Positions 1 to 10,999 of a DNA stretch of 64,000 nucleotides are shown one piece after another. The notes under the pieces are model-generated. The model was not told the DNA's origin, searched no databases, and saw only the letters and a list, made by a program, of their open reading frames with translations. The stretch is from Hymenopus coronatus (taxonomy: Eukaryota; Arthropoda; Insecta; Mantodea; Hymenopodidae). Where the stretch lies: positions 106,792,176 through 106,856,175 of the forward strand of contig CM060897.1 of assembly GCA_030762935.1 (NCBI GenBank), written 5' to 3'. The translations under genes and the position numbers were made by a program. The first letter of the stretch is position 1. Each line of letters starts with the position of its first letter.

Positions 1-615
1 GTTTAATTTAGTAACAAACTTCGTCTTTCTGCCAGCTATTTTCTGTACACTGCCTTTGCTGCTTGACATTGACTTGTCCTTGTAGAAGATGCATGAATGT
101 TTAGGGCAAAACCAAATACTGCCATCTGTTGAATTCTGTGTAGAAACACTTGCAATCATATTATTCCCTATAGTCTACACTACAGATAGCATTATTAGTT
201 CATCTTGACAAAAAATATGACTTGCCACTTTCGTACCGGGACCCCCTCAATTTCACCATTCGTCTATTTTTTAATTATTTTTTTATTTATTTTTTAAATT
301 TGTTTTTACAGAAATTTGTAGAATTGATACATTATTGGATTTATTCTGATATGTCTGAAGGAATCTTCTTCAAATTAAGGCTCTCCCGACATATTTCGAT
401 TCCTTAAGAGTAACTGGCTGGGGGTAAAATCGGAATCCATATACTCCATTTCATATTACTAGAGTTTTATTGCTTTAACTAGTACGGGTTCCTCAGCTTT
501 TGTTGACATTGTAGCTGAGACAGACAAACTCCTTCTGCAACATAAAATTTAAAACATTTGTCTTACTTTATCTGAACAAGTAATTGTGCATATTTTCCAC
601 ACCTATCCTGTAGTG
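1..615. other. A+T-rich stretch without recognised gene
   Basis: No long open frame, no recognisable protein motif and no repeat shared with the rest of the window. The short open frame at 222-407 is Phe/Leu-rich and follows T-runs, so it is read as chance. Confidence 0.5.
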
Positions 616-789
616 TTTACGAGGGGGTTCAATAAGTCCTTAGAAAATCCAAGAAATTACACTCTCAGCACCGAAAAAAGTTTGTCGTTCCTTATTAGGT
701 CTCTGTTAAACTTTCAGCTTACTTAGCACGTGGTTTTGTTGCCATAGACGATTGAATCAACAATCTTGTGCTTATTTAGAAATATGGTA

Positions 790-1490
790 AAAAACGAGTT
801 TGGTACGGTGATTAAACACTTCTATTTAAAAGGCTTAACAGCGAAAGAAATAAAAGTCCAATTGAATGAAGTTCATGGCACATTTGCCTCCTGCGTTTGC
901 AACAATTTATAATTGGATAAATGAATTTAAACATGGCCATACATTCACAAATAAGGAACATCGTTCCGTACGTCCAGTAGAAGCAATTTTCTCCGAAATT
1001 ATTGACAAAATCCAGGATATGGTATTCATTATCGGTGAGTCAAAATTCCCGAAATAGTAAAGGCCACAGGCATATCACAAGGTACAGTGTTCTCAATTTT
1101 ACACTAAAAATAAGGTCTGACAAAGGTCTCGGCAAGATGGGTGCCACGTTTGTACTCAATGGAGAGTAAACGCAATAGCATGATCGATTCGGAAGCTGAT
1201 TTGACAATTTTGCGACGCAATCCTGACGAGTTTCAGCGTCGATACATAACTGTGAATGAAACATGGATACACTACCACACTCCAAAGACAAAAGTACAGT
1301 CGAAACAGAGGTTTTTTTAAAGGTGAACCCGCTTCAGAGAAGGATGAAATCTGCAGACAAGGTGATGGTCTCGGATTTTTCGAATGCACGCGAATGATCT
1401 ACATTAATTACTTACAGAAAGGAAGAATCATGAATTGAGAGGATTATGCACCGTTATTGCACCGGCTGAACGGAGAAATCAAGAAAAATG
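790..1490 (+). pseudogene. Mariner transposase, N-terminal and first catalytic part (broken)
   Basis: This is the 5' part of a DDE transposase that would cut and paste the surrounding Mariner. The helix-turn-helix part is visible at 866-1057 (FATIYNWINEFK). The usual DETW motif reads as NETW near 1250-1264, so the first catalytic Asp is replaced by Asn. It is followed by WIHYHTP-type and YLQKGRIMN motifs up to about 1438. Frameshifts and a stop after IMN separate the pieces. The frame is lost where the X repeats begin at 1491. Family assignment is secure; activity is excluded. Confidence 0.82.
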
Positions 1491-2361
1491 TCTGATTGTA
1501 CCATTCACATGACTTTCTCTATATCTCTGCAACAAATTATTCTTAAAAAGCTTATACTTCTATATACTTCATGCTAATTGAGAAAAAATTTAGCAGAAAT
1601 AGTCTTATTACTTGTTTCCTTGTAAGTAGAAGCTAAATAAGGGGGTATCATAGGTTAAAGTGATAGTCAAAAGCTGGTTGCTATGTTACAGAATCTCCTT
1701 TGTTTGTATGGACAACAGTTGACAAATCCTGTATGAGAAACGTATGCTTTTCAAAGCAGAAACCAAAAAGAGATGAACTCCACGAAAAAAAATGTATATG
1801 ACATAAGTTGTGTGTTTTATTCTGATCTACATTTTTTATGTTGTGAGATTTTGTCTATCTCTTACGGTTTACTAATTATACAAAATTCAATAAAAACCAT
1901 CTAGAATAAAGAGGTCTTTAGAGGCTATTCCCAGAAAATTTAAGATATACATTTTATTTGGCAAGTAAATATCTTAAAAATAAGGGATTTTAATCAAAAT
2001 CGTTAGACCCATTTTTAAGAAAATCAAAATGTTCGATATTTTTTGCTTGTAAAGGGTGGCTGGGGGTGGGGGGATTTTCTTGAAAATCTTCGTGTCGCAT
2101 CCTTGGAAGATACCAAACTTAAATACCAAGTTTGGTTTTTAACAGTCTCTTCTTTTTTGAGCTATGCTGCCCACAGACACACACACACACGCACACACAG
2201 ACAGACAGATAAACACAGACATTTTTCTAAAAATGCTTTTCTTTTGATTCAGGGGGTCTCAAAACATATATTTCCGGTGAACTCCCGGTATCGAATTTTT
2301 GGGTGCAATACAATATCTTCTCTATACACTATGTACATAGTACGTGAAGTGAAAGTAAAAA
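1491..2361 (+). repeat. X repeat copy 1 (full length)
   Basis: First of two head-to-tail copies of the 0.87-kb repeat X. It begins tctgattgtaccattcacatg, then CTTTCTCTA. It carries a CA-rich tract near 2180, the palindrome ACTATGTACATAGT near 2325 and ends ...gaaagtaaaaa. It interrupts the Mariner transposase. No protein family is recognised in it. Confidence 0.85.
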
Positions 2362-3235
2362 TCTGATGTGTTCCATTCACATGACTTTTTCTACATTTCT
2401 GCAACAAATTGTAGTCAAAAAGCTTATGCTACTATTTACTTCATGCTTATCAAGAAAAAATCAGCAGAAATAGTCTTATTACTTGCTTCCTTGTAACTCG
2501 AAGCGAAATAAGGGAGTACCATAGGTTAAAGTGATAGTCAAAAGCTGGTCGCTATGAAACTGAAGTTCCTTTGTTTGTATGATCACGAGTTGACGAATTC
2601 CTGTATGAAAAATTATGTTTTTCAAAGCTGAGACGAAAAACCATGTATATCTTAAAAATCATCAATTCCACGAAAAAAATGTACATGATATAGATTGAGT
2701 GTATTATCGTAAGCTATATTTTCTGTGTGGTAAGTTTTTGTCCATTTCTAACGGTTTAGCAGTTATGCAAAATTCTGTAAAATTCGTCCAGAATAAAGTA
2801 GTCTTCAGAGGCTATTCCCAGAAAATTCAAGATATACATTTTATTTGTCAGGTAAATATCTTTAATATACGATGTTTTAATCAAAATCGTTAGAGCCATT
2901 TTTAAGAAAATCAAAATTTTCGAATATTTTTGCATGTAAAGGGTAGTTTGGGGTGGGGGGATTTTCTTGAAAATTTTCGTGTCACATCCTTGGAAGATAT
3001 CAAACTTAAATACCAAGTTTGGGTTTTAACGGTCTTCTCGTTTTTGAGCTATGCTGTCCACAGACACACACAGACAGACAGACACACACAAATGGACCTT
3101 TTTGTAAAACTGCTTTTTTTGGACTCAGAGGGTCCTAAAACATGTATTTCCGGTGATATCTCGGTGTCATTTTTGGGTGGAATACAATACTTCCTCTATA
3201 CACTATGTACATAGTACGTTTAGAGAAGTAAAAAC
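2362..3235 (+). repeat. X repeat copy 2 (full length, tandem with copy 1)
   Basis: It starts tctgatgtgttccattcac directly after the A5 end of copy 1 and ends tagagaagtaaaaa at about 3235, where the Mariner sequence resumes. The complementary strand keeps an open frame of 86 codons (3016-2756) that is also readable in other X copies (FQGCDTKI, YIKDIYLTNKMYILNFLG). Confidence 0.85.
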
Positions 3236-3600
3236 CCCCATTTGGCAAAGAAACATCCTCTTCAGTGCACACCTGTATCATTTCGATGGCAAAAACTGTA
3301 GTATTAAGGTTCGAATTATTACAATCACCGTATTCACCAGATTTTACCCCCAGTGACTTCTTTATTTCTAAACTTGAAAAAGTGGCTCGGCGGAAAACGA
3401 TACAATCTAACGAAGAGTTCATCTCCCAAACAAATGCCTATTTTGAGGACCTTTCGAAATCCTACGTTTGGAAGGCTTAAAACAGATGGAGAAAAGCTGG
3501 GAAAGGTGTATCGAGCTAAAAGGAGATGATGTTGAAGAAAACATCTACTAAAAATAATTTGCTTTTTCTATCTTCTTCTAAGGACTTATTGAATGTTCCT
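3236..3600 (+). pseudogene. Mariner transposase, C-terminal catalytic part (broken)
   Basis: This continues the 790-1490 transposase. It shows ILF at about 3255, then, after a small deletion and a frame change, RFELLQSPYSPDFTPSDFF at 3308-3365. That is the Mariner PYSPDLAPSD box holding the third catalytic Asp. The text around the second catalytic Asp (HQDNAP in intact relatives) is damaged. The frame ends at 3480 and the 3' terminal repeat follows. Confidence 0.82.
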
Positions 3601-3602
3601 AG

Positions 3603-4290
3603 CATTGTCATCATTAAGATATTTGTCTGTAATGTATATAATGGTCTATATAATTAATCACGGTATACCTTATACAAAAATAATTATTTAAATGTTGCAA
3701 CTTTTATTTCGGATAAAAATGACACATTTTACAAGCACAAACTTTGTCTTTTTGTGTTTCCTGTGATCGTTCTACAAGGGTTGAATTAACTGACTACTTA
3801 TGTGTCTCTCCTTTATGGCGTCTTCGAGTGTTAGAAGTGATGCTGCTTTCATCCCTTGCTAGAGTCAAAACGATTAGAAGCAAACATCTGGTGGAGCTAT
3901 GAAACTAAATTCACCTCTGATACGTACTGTGGCTACTGCCTATAAATGTGATGTAGATAGGAACAGAGGAGTTGAATGGTATTAAGTCGCACTGCTCTTC
4001 TTAAAGCTGGTCTGTTTTTTAAGCATGGTACAGACCAACATATCCTGAAGAACATTAGCATTTTTTCTCGTATTATATGTGTGTTGTGGACAGCACCATT
4101 GATTGCTTGACTATAGGTAAAATAAATTCCACTCAACAGGTGCAGTTGGTGTTAAAAATAGGAACTCGAACACCATATGATAATATGCATAATATAATAT
4201 GCTAACATACTAAATACATCTAGAAACGCATAATATATAGTATATAAATTAGTTTGTTCTATATCTATATAGCATATACTAGCATCAGAT
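3603..4290. other. No recognised gene
   Basis: A+T-rich sequence without a supported coding region. The minus-strand open frame at 4136-3933 has no splice sites or family motif that I can support. The ATA-rich stretch at 4170-4280 is simple sequence. Confidence 0.45.
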
Positions 4291-4292
4291 CA

Positions 4293-4572
4293 TCCCCTCC
4301 GTGGTGTAATGGTTATCATGCTAACTTCATATATCCGGTGGAGGACGATGAATTTTTTTGGGCGTAAAAATCTTTAGCATGGCTTCCTTCGGTAGGGAAG
4401 TAAAGCCGTTGGTCCCGTGTCGTAGATTTGCGGCACGTAAAAGAACCTCAAGCCTGTTAGAGAGGCGTCTGAGCAAAATTAAGCGGTCTTTTGCGCCCAT
4501 TATAGAATGTGACGCTAAGGATCGCAGCAGTAAAAGAGCGTCCATAAATAAAACGCCATTTCATTTCATTTT
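4293..4572 (+). mobile_element. tRNA-derived SINE1, copy a (head present)
   Basis: The head starts tccgtggtgtaatggtta (A-box like) and is followed by a shortened B-box region. The body holds the family signature (taaagccgttggtcccgtgt, gcggcacgtaaaagaacctc). The tail reads aaaacgccatttcatttcat, a short repeated CATTT end. This copy fixes the orientation for the family. Other copies lie at 5946, 17375, 34234, 39628, 41563, 45428 and 50757. Confidence 0.85.
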
Positions 4573-4574
4573 TA

Positions 4575-5438
4575 ACATCAGATCTAAGTTTCATTGCACA
4601 TATAGTAAGTGTATTGGTATAACTGTTCAGTATGCCTCTATCTGGCGTAGTTTATGGCAAGATAAAAACCGAACGGGAGTCCCCAGCATTCCGCACTCTT
4701 GCAACTGTTCCGCTGCAGTGTATTTTCCACTAGTGACATTGACGTGAATTTGTAGTTGAGAGATGCATGGCAATCATGTGCGCTTCATCAGCTGTGCGCA
4801 AGCTATATCTATTCCATTCATAATTTAATTACGTCATATCATTCCGCTTGCGCAAAAACTCCTAAAAAGGTGCACAACCCGTGTTGTCACATCTGATCGA
4901 GTTTAGAGGAGTAGCGCGGTAGATTCAGACGCCGCAGATTTTAAATTGCCGCATATACGTTACGTTTAATAGAATTAAAAGAAAAAAATGACCAAATATA
5001 TCCAAAGGTTCACCTGTTCAGGGGTTCACCTGTTTTGATGCTCTTACACAGCAGCCACCACTGGCTGAACCCATTGAACACTGACATCTAGGCCGTGACG
5101 GAGCTAGGGAAGTGCGAGCCAGCAGCAAGTATATCACCATGCAACAGATCACAACAGCCAGCATCGTCGCAGGACCTGGAGTCCCGGCTGAAAGATTTGG
5201 CCATCTGACCGCTTCACAACTGGAGAGGATCCGGCGGCCGATACCAGTCTGTCTTTAGCGAAGGGAACGGCGATTATGGCCGCACTGAGCGAGCCATAAC
5301 ATCGACACCGGAGACGCCCGATCTATATGGCAGCATGTCCTCTTGCAAAACAGGAGGAGCTATGGGACATACTGGAAGACATATGATTTAGGGGAATAAC
5401 TGAAAATTGCGACAGCTCTTAGTACTCCCCTGTAGTCT
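4575..5438. other. Unassigned, possibly 5' part of the following Gypsy element
   Basis: The base composition rises in G+C from about 5030 and contains Arg/Pro/Ser-type codons without a long frame (for example around 5110-5260). It sits directly upstream of the Gypsy pol remnant, so gag debris is likely, but I see no capsid or zinc-knuckle motif and no LTR or primer-binding site. Confidence 0.3.
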
Positions 5439-5517
5439 TGGAGGAGGAGGAGGAGGAGGAGGAGGAGGAGGAGAAGAAAAAGAAGAAGAAGAAGAAGAAG
5501 AAGAAGAAAAAAAAGAA
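5439..5517 (+). repeat. (GGA)n then (GAA)n microsatellite
   Basis: About 12 GGA units followed by GAA units. They give the poly-Gly/poly-Glu run of the overlapping open frame, which is therefore not a protein feature. Confidence 0.95.
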
Positions 5518-5945
5518 GAACGGAGAGATACGTATCTGCGTGACTGCACGAAGCTAAGTACTATCATCAGAAAGGACTATTTCTTCTTATGCAAGATTGA
5601 CGACAACCTGGACACACTTGTTGGTGCCCAGTGGTTCTTGACTTTTGACTTCAAATCAGGATACCGGGAAATGGCCATAGATTCCAAAGACAAGGAGAAG
5701 ACCGCATTCTCAACTGGCTAAAAGCCTTTGGTAATTTACAATTATGTCCTTTGGTCCCTGCAATGTGCCAGCTACCTTCCAGTGCCTCGTGGAATCAGTG
5801 ATGAGAGAGTTGGCTTATGACGCCTGCTTACTAATTCTGGATGACATCATAGTTGTAGACCACAACTTCTCTCGAGAACTTAACCAAGATATTGCAATGA
5901 TTGCAGAAAGCTAACCTGAAGCTGAACGCAAGTACCAATTCTTCT

Positions 5946-6165
5946 GCAAATTACATTAAATGGAGTTTTATTTATGGACGCTCTTTAACTACTGTGGTAC
6001 TCAACGTCCCATTCTATGCTGGGCGTGAAAAACCACTTAATATTGCTCGTGGGCCTCTTTATCAAGCTTGAGGTTCTTTTACGTGCCGTAAATCTACGAC
6101 ACGGGACCAATGGCTTTACTTCCCTTCCGAAAGAAGCCATTCAAGGAGAACTTTTGGGCTAAATA
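5946..6165 (-). mobile_element. SINE1, copy b, inserted in Gypsy pol (head missing)
   Basis: Minus orientation. The tail side starts aaatggagttttatttatgg at about 5957 and the body runs to gaagccat near 6142. The tRNA head is absent or unrecognisable. Gypsy RT text stops at its left edge and the connection domain resumes on the right, so the SINE inserted after the Gypsy element. Confidence 0.8.
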
Positions 6166-7087
6166 GTCTCACCATATGGAGTGGCCACGGTCCTGTGAAA
6201 GGCTCGAGCAGTGAGCGAATGCTTCGCCCGAAAGACAAACGAGAGCTGCGAAGTTTCCTGGACCTATGAGGCTACTAACACCGACTTTCCAACATTGCGA
6301 AATTCATCACTCCTTTAATGGAAGAGCACCGGCCTTACTCGTGGTCAGAAGAAGCAGAGAACGTCATTCTGGCGCTTAACTCAGCACTCTGCAGTGCGCC
6401 AATTTTATGATTTCCACAACCTGGTATTGACTTCATTCTGGACACCAATGCAAGTGACACCGGCATTATAAGCATTCTATCCTAAGTCCAGGAGAGCCAG
6501 GAGCATGTTTAGCCTACTACAGCAAAACGCTCTACAAGGCAGAAAAGAACCACATCGTTACCCGGCGAGAGCGCCTGGCAGTATTAAAATGCTGGAGCAC
6601 TTCCACGAATACGTGCACAGTCAGCCTTTCTTCTTGAGGACTGACCACTTCACCCTCAGTTGATTGTTGAGCTTTAAGAACCTGGAGGGTCATACAACCC
6701 GTTGGGCCCAGAAGCTACAAGAGTACAACTTCACATCAGAACATTCGAAAGAAAGGTGTTACAACAATGCAGATGGCATGCCGCGAAGACCTGTCCAGAG
6801 AAGTGCGGTCATGGCACCAAGGCTGAGGAAAAACAGTGCACCGCAACTGACCGTGTCATTTCGGAGCTGCCTGCAGGTGAATGGGATAACACAGGCCTGA
6901 GGAGGGAGTAGATAGCAGGCGCTGGCTTGGTGGCACTCCTGAGAGTAGTGGAGGCAGGGAGTAGACCGAGCTGGGAATGATATCGCACCCAGGAGCAGTG
7001 TGTACAGATCCTACTGGGTCCAAAGGCATTCATTAAAGATCAAGGAAGGAGTACTGTTCTGTATATGGGAGTCACCTGATGGGAAGG

Positions 7088-7089
<2 letters not shown>

Positions 7090-7156
<67 letters not shown>
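7090..7156 (+). repeat. (GA)n microsatellite
   Basis: About 33 GA units between the RNase H and integrase parts of the Gypsy remnant; it has expanded inside the former coding sequence. Confidence 0.97.
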
Positions 7157-7159
<3 letters not shown>

Positions 7160-7861
7160 TCCTTGGTCTTCTTGGATTATTTCACAAGTGGCCAGAGGTG
7201 TACGCAATTCCTAACCAAGTGGCGAATCCATCGCGAACTGCTTCTAGAAGAATTGTTTTGTCGCTAAGCGGTACCGTTGGAGCTGCACAATGATGAGGAC
7301 ACGAATTTTGAGTCTAATCTGATAGAGAGACAATGGAAGAACTTGGAGTGAACAAGATATGCACTACGCCTCTCCTCCCAAGTCAGAAGGCGTGGGTTAG
7401 CTGTACATCAAGATTCTAGAAGAATATTTGAGGAAGGTTACATCCCAATCTCTCTAGTGATTGGGATGTAAGGGTGCCGCTTTTCTTGCTGGAACAAAAA
7501 TCCTTTTTTAAGTACTTTAATTAGATGCGTATTAATTTCACTATGTGCCAATTAATGAATAGGAGCACGAATAGGTTTGGAAATTAATTTACTCTCCTTC
7601 ATGCCATTGTTATCTTCCAATAAAATATATATATTCCACTGAAGCTTCAGTAACATATTTTTATTTCAAGCTATTGCATCCCTACTGCTCTTCAACTCAT
7701 GACATTACCAGGTTGACTCTCTAAATTCTCCAACTGACCAAACTTTCTTCTTTCTTTCTTTCTTTCTTTTTTTCGGTAAACCACAAAGAGATCTGAAATT
7801 TTGTGAGATATAATACCTCAAAGGTGATTTACAGACTCCGTAAGTACTAAGTCCCGAGATT

Positions 7862-7920
7862 TATTGTTAACCAACTGTTAGGTCATTGAAGTAAATTAAT
7901 TGCTTCGTTATAGTAAACCC

Positions 7921-7982
<62 letters not shown>

Positions 7983-8625
7983 AAAGTAAACCGACCGTTA
8001 GGTCATTTAATTTTAATTAATTGTTTCTTTATAGTAATCCAACTGTTAGTTCGTTTAATTTGAATTAATTGTTCTTTATTGTAAAGCATTTAAATTGAAT
8101 TAATTGTTTCTTTGTAATAAACTGGCTGTTAGATCATTTAATGTGAATTAATTGTTTCTTTATTATAAAGCAACTGTTAGGTCGTTTAATTTGAATTAAT
8201 TGCTTCTTGATTGTAAACGGACTGTTAGGTCATTTAATGTGAACTAATTTTTTTCTTATAGTAAACCAACTGTTTGCTCATTTAATGTGAATGAATTGTT
8301 CCTTAGAATAAACGACTGTTAGATCATTTAATGTGAATTAATTGTTTCTTTATAGTAAACCGACTGTTAGGTCATTCAATGTGAATTGTTTCTTTATAGT
8401 AAATCAATTGTTAGATCATTTAATGTGACTTAATTGTTTCTTTATAGCAAACCGACTGTTGTCATTTAATGTGAAGTGATTGTTTCTTTATAGTAAACCA
8501 ACACATCATATAATATGAATTAATTGTTTCTTTATAACCAACTGTTAGGTCATTTAATGTGAATTAATTGTATCTTTATAGTAAACCGATTGTTAGATCA
8601 ATTAATATGAATTAATTGTTTCTTT
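7862..8625 (+). repeat. Minisatellite, unit about 48 bp, about 15 units
   Basis: A unit built around taaaccgactgttaggtcat followed by ttaatgtgaattaattgtttctttatag recurs with point changes and small deletions across the interval. A (TA)n run at 7923-7977 interrupts it after the first unit. Some units lack pieces (for example near 8080 and 8455). No open frame. Confidence 0.9.
7923..7977 (+). repeat. (TA)n microsatellite
   Basis: About 27 perfect TA units inside the minisatellite. Confidence 0.97.
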
Positions 8626-8636
8626 CACACCAGCCA

Positions 8637-8765
8637 TGTGTGGGAAGTAGGAAGTTTGAGAGGTAGAGTCAGATTGAAAAATTCAGTACCACAGCTGGAT
8701 TTTGAACCACGGCTCTCCTGGTTGCTCCCGGCTATGGCATTGTCTTTTTCAGTCTGTCTCTACCT
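8637..8765 (-). mobile_element. tRNA-derived SINE5 fragment, copy a
   Basis: On the minus strand a tRNA-like head reads from about 8745 (ccatagccgggagcaacc) to the B-box-like GGTTCAAAATCC near 8700, then ctgaatttttcaatctgac. The segment ttcagtaccacagctggatt matches 36760-36780, which has the same arrangement. Confidence 0.65.
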
Positions 8766-8840
8766 CTTCAAAGTTAACAATGCTACCTAGAATCACGAAT
8801 CTCCTAGAGCTTGTCAATATGAATGAGCGTTACTAAATTT

Positions 8841-9691
8841 TATTTTCTATACATAGTACATGTTACACAGTATATGGCACATAAGTAGAAAAGGTATTGC
8901 ACTCCACCGAGAATTCGATACCGATATTCCACCGGAAATACACGTTTTAGGGTCCTCTGTATAAAAAGCATGTTTAGAAAAAGGTCCGCGCGCGTCCGTG
9001 AATACGACAACTCAAAAACGAAAAGTCGATAAAATATAAAACTTGGTATTTAAGTTTAGTGTCCTCCAAGGATGCATCACGAAGATTTCCGAGATCATTC
9101 CCACACCCCTACTACCTTTTATATGGTACAATGTCAAACATTTTAATTTTCTCAAACATAGCTCTAACGGATTTTCTTGAAATGCCGTATATTAGAGATA
9201 TTTACATGACAAATAAATGTATATTTTGAATTTTCTGGGAATAACATTTGATGACCTCTTTATTCTGGGTGGATTTTGTTGAAATTAGCATAATTGATAA
9301 ACTGAGAGAAATAGACAAAAACTTACGATACAAAAAATGTAGATCTCGTTTAATCACTCGATACACATTCTTTTCGTGAAGTTGATCATGTCCGAAATAA
9401 TTCTTGTTATTGGTTTCAGTTTTGAAATACTTTTCTCATGTGGAAATTTGTAAACTCCTGGCCATGCAAAGAAAGGGATTTAAATCACATAGCGACGGCT
9501 TTTAAAAGCTTGGTGTATTCTCTTACTTTCCTTCTACTTACAAGGACACAAATAATAAGACAATTTCTGCTAATGTTTATCTCGATTTGGATTAAGTAGT
9601 AGAAGAATAAACTTTTTAATGGTACTTTGTTACATAGATGTAGAGACAGTCATATGAATTGGAGACATCAGGTTTTTAAAGGAAAGGAGAA
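8841..9691 (-). repeat. X repeat copy 3 (full length, minus)
   Basis: It begins with the palindrome-containing end (atacatagtacatg) and ends agtcatatgaattggagaca near 9688. Internal landmarks in order: ataccgatattccaccgga, aactcaaaaacgaaaagtcg, aaacttggtatttaag, and acaaggacacaaataataag. Confidence 0.85.
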
Positions 9692-9834
9692 GAATAAAAC
9701 ATTGGACTTGTAACTTAGCCGAAAGTTATTAAAAGTAGCAGTAAGAATTAACATTATTTACCACAAAGAAATACAACGTAAGTTAGGGGTAACTAATCGC
9801 TAATAGGACCAGAACCGACGACTTGTGCTTTAAC

Positions 9835-10685
9835 CAATGTATCAGAAAATGGAAAATGGAAACACGTCTTCCTCCTCAAAACATTTTCGGCAATATTTGC
9901 TCATACCGTCGTTCTCTTCTACATATTACAAGACAAGTTTATGGATATTACATATTGCCATTCAAAAGTAATCCAGACTAAAAACACTTTAGAAGAGCTA
10001 AGAGAAGGGTTCCAAAATATTTGGCGAAGCATTTCTACTGGTGATAAATAAGCATGCACAAAAGAAAAGGAAGAACAATGAACCAAGTGAAGTTACTGAA
10101 GTTATGTTAAGGAGGATGTTCTATGAAATATTGGATAATGTGCTCTATCAAATACAAAATATGTTTTCCGACTAGGAGAGTTTTCGTTTCTTTGCTCTCC
10201 TTGATTCCTCAAATTTCAAGAATTACAGAACGTCTAATCCTGATCACCATTGCTCAAATTTTTTGGACATATATGGCTCAAATTTTGATTCAGTACGTCT
10301 GTAAAATGAACTTAGTGTTGTGTACTCTTCTGGAGATAAAGATTTTGAAGGAAAGTCAGTTGGTGAAATAGTGAAAATTATGAACGAAGGACATCTAGTG
10401 TGGGCTATGCATGAAGTTTACAAATTAGCTTGTCTAATTCTAACTGTACCAGCAACTACAGCTTCTGTTGAACGGTCATTTTCCGCTTTAAATCGAGTAA
10501 AATCTCACTGTAGGTCTACAATGGGCCAAGAAAGATTATCCTCTTTGTCAATGATGTCCATAGAAAAGCAGTTTACTTTGTACGCTTCGGAAGGATGTTC
10601 ATGAGAATTTCACGCAAGCTGTAATGGAACTATTCTGAAGAAATCTCGTCGATTTGGAGCTAGCATTCTAGTAAACTGGTAAGTA
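9835..10685 (+). pseudogene. hAT transposase remnant with C-terminal dimerisation domain
   Basis: hAT transposases are cut-and-paste enzymes with a conserved C-terminal dimerisation region. That region is clear at 10320-10604: YSSGDKDFEGKSVGEIVKIM, then the signature ATTASVERSFSALNRVKSHC, then TMGQERLSSLSMMSIEK. Upstream pieces in shifted frames (about 9900-10320) include RLPPQNIFGN- and SNFKNYR-like text. Several frameshifts and stops are present and the N-terminal zinc finger is not seen. The type resembles ZMYM1/52-kDa-repressor-like hAT proteins. Confidence 0.8.
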
Positions 10686-10689
10686 CTAC

Positions 10690-10995
10690 TACTAAAATAA
10701 ACAATAATTTACGTATACAGGTGTCCCTAGCATTACGCAAGTAATTGGTTCTTATGAATTATCACGTAACACCAAAAAACGCGTCAAGTGAATGTGACAA
10801 TGATATGGGCTATTTCAAGGTATACACGAAAAAACGTGTTTTAAACAGATGCATCTATTTATGTCATTTGTACAGTGTTAAAATCAGCATTTTTTAAAAT
10901 CCCTTTACCGATAACGCATAAAATGAGATTGTGTATAACGAGGGATAACTATATTTTAAAGACTAAGAAAAACGATGACAAAGGCAGCGGTGTAT
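10690..10995. other. No recognised gene
   Basis: A+T-rich interval between two hAT remnants. The plus-strand open frame at 10875-11123 is only meaningful at its 3' part, where it overlaps hAT-like sequence. Confidence 0.4.
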
Positions 10996-10999
10996 TTAA

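Larger units (their letters stand above)
620..3602 (+). mobile_element. Mariner element (family A), split by two X repeats
   Basis: The left terminal repeat begins at about 620 (gagggggttcaataagtcc) and its inverted counterpart ends near 3602 (ggacttattgaatgttcct). Without the 1491-3235 insertion the element is about 1.24 kb, a usual Mariner length. Transposase pieces are readable on both sides of the insertion. The terminal repeat and N-terminal domain closely match the minus-strand element at 18347-19634, so the two belong to one family. The element is dead: it is split, has several frameshifts, and its first catalytic Asp codon is altered. Confidence 0.88.
5545..7490 (+). pseudogene. pol: Ty3/Gypsy retrotransposon pol (RT, RNase H, integrase), broken
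   Basis: The pol polyprotein copies element RNA and integrates the DNA. Reverse transcriptase is seen from about 5545: IRKDY, IDDNLDTLVGAQWF, TFDFKSGY and KEKTAFSTG at 5550-5720; the later LDDI box lies near 5835-5850 in another frame. After an inserted SINE (5946-6165), the connection and RNase H region is readable from about 6180 to 6790 (EHR, FILDTNAS-type, HFHEYVHSQPFFLRTDHFTL, LSFKNLEGHTTRWAQKLQEYNF). Integrase text follows a GA tract: FHKWPEVYAIPNQ at about 7175-7215 and further pieces to 7480. There are many stops and frameshifts. No LTR or gag is recognised beside it. Confidence 0.88.

Noticed and set aside
1491..3235. X as a Helitron (starts TC, has a hairpin near the end and CTAG in some copies)
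   Set aside because: The hairpin-CTRR-T border is not consistent: sequence beyond CTAG (agaaagtaaaaa) is also shared by copies, and no Rep/helicase sequence is present.
4293..4365. Functional tRNA gene
   Set aside because: The A/B-box region belongs to a SINE head; the acceptor stem and normal spacing are lost and SINE body follows directly.
5407..5721. Poly-Gly/poly-Glu protein
   Set aside because: The low-complexity part is a translated GGA/GAA microsatellite fused to Gypsy RT sequence.
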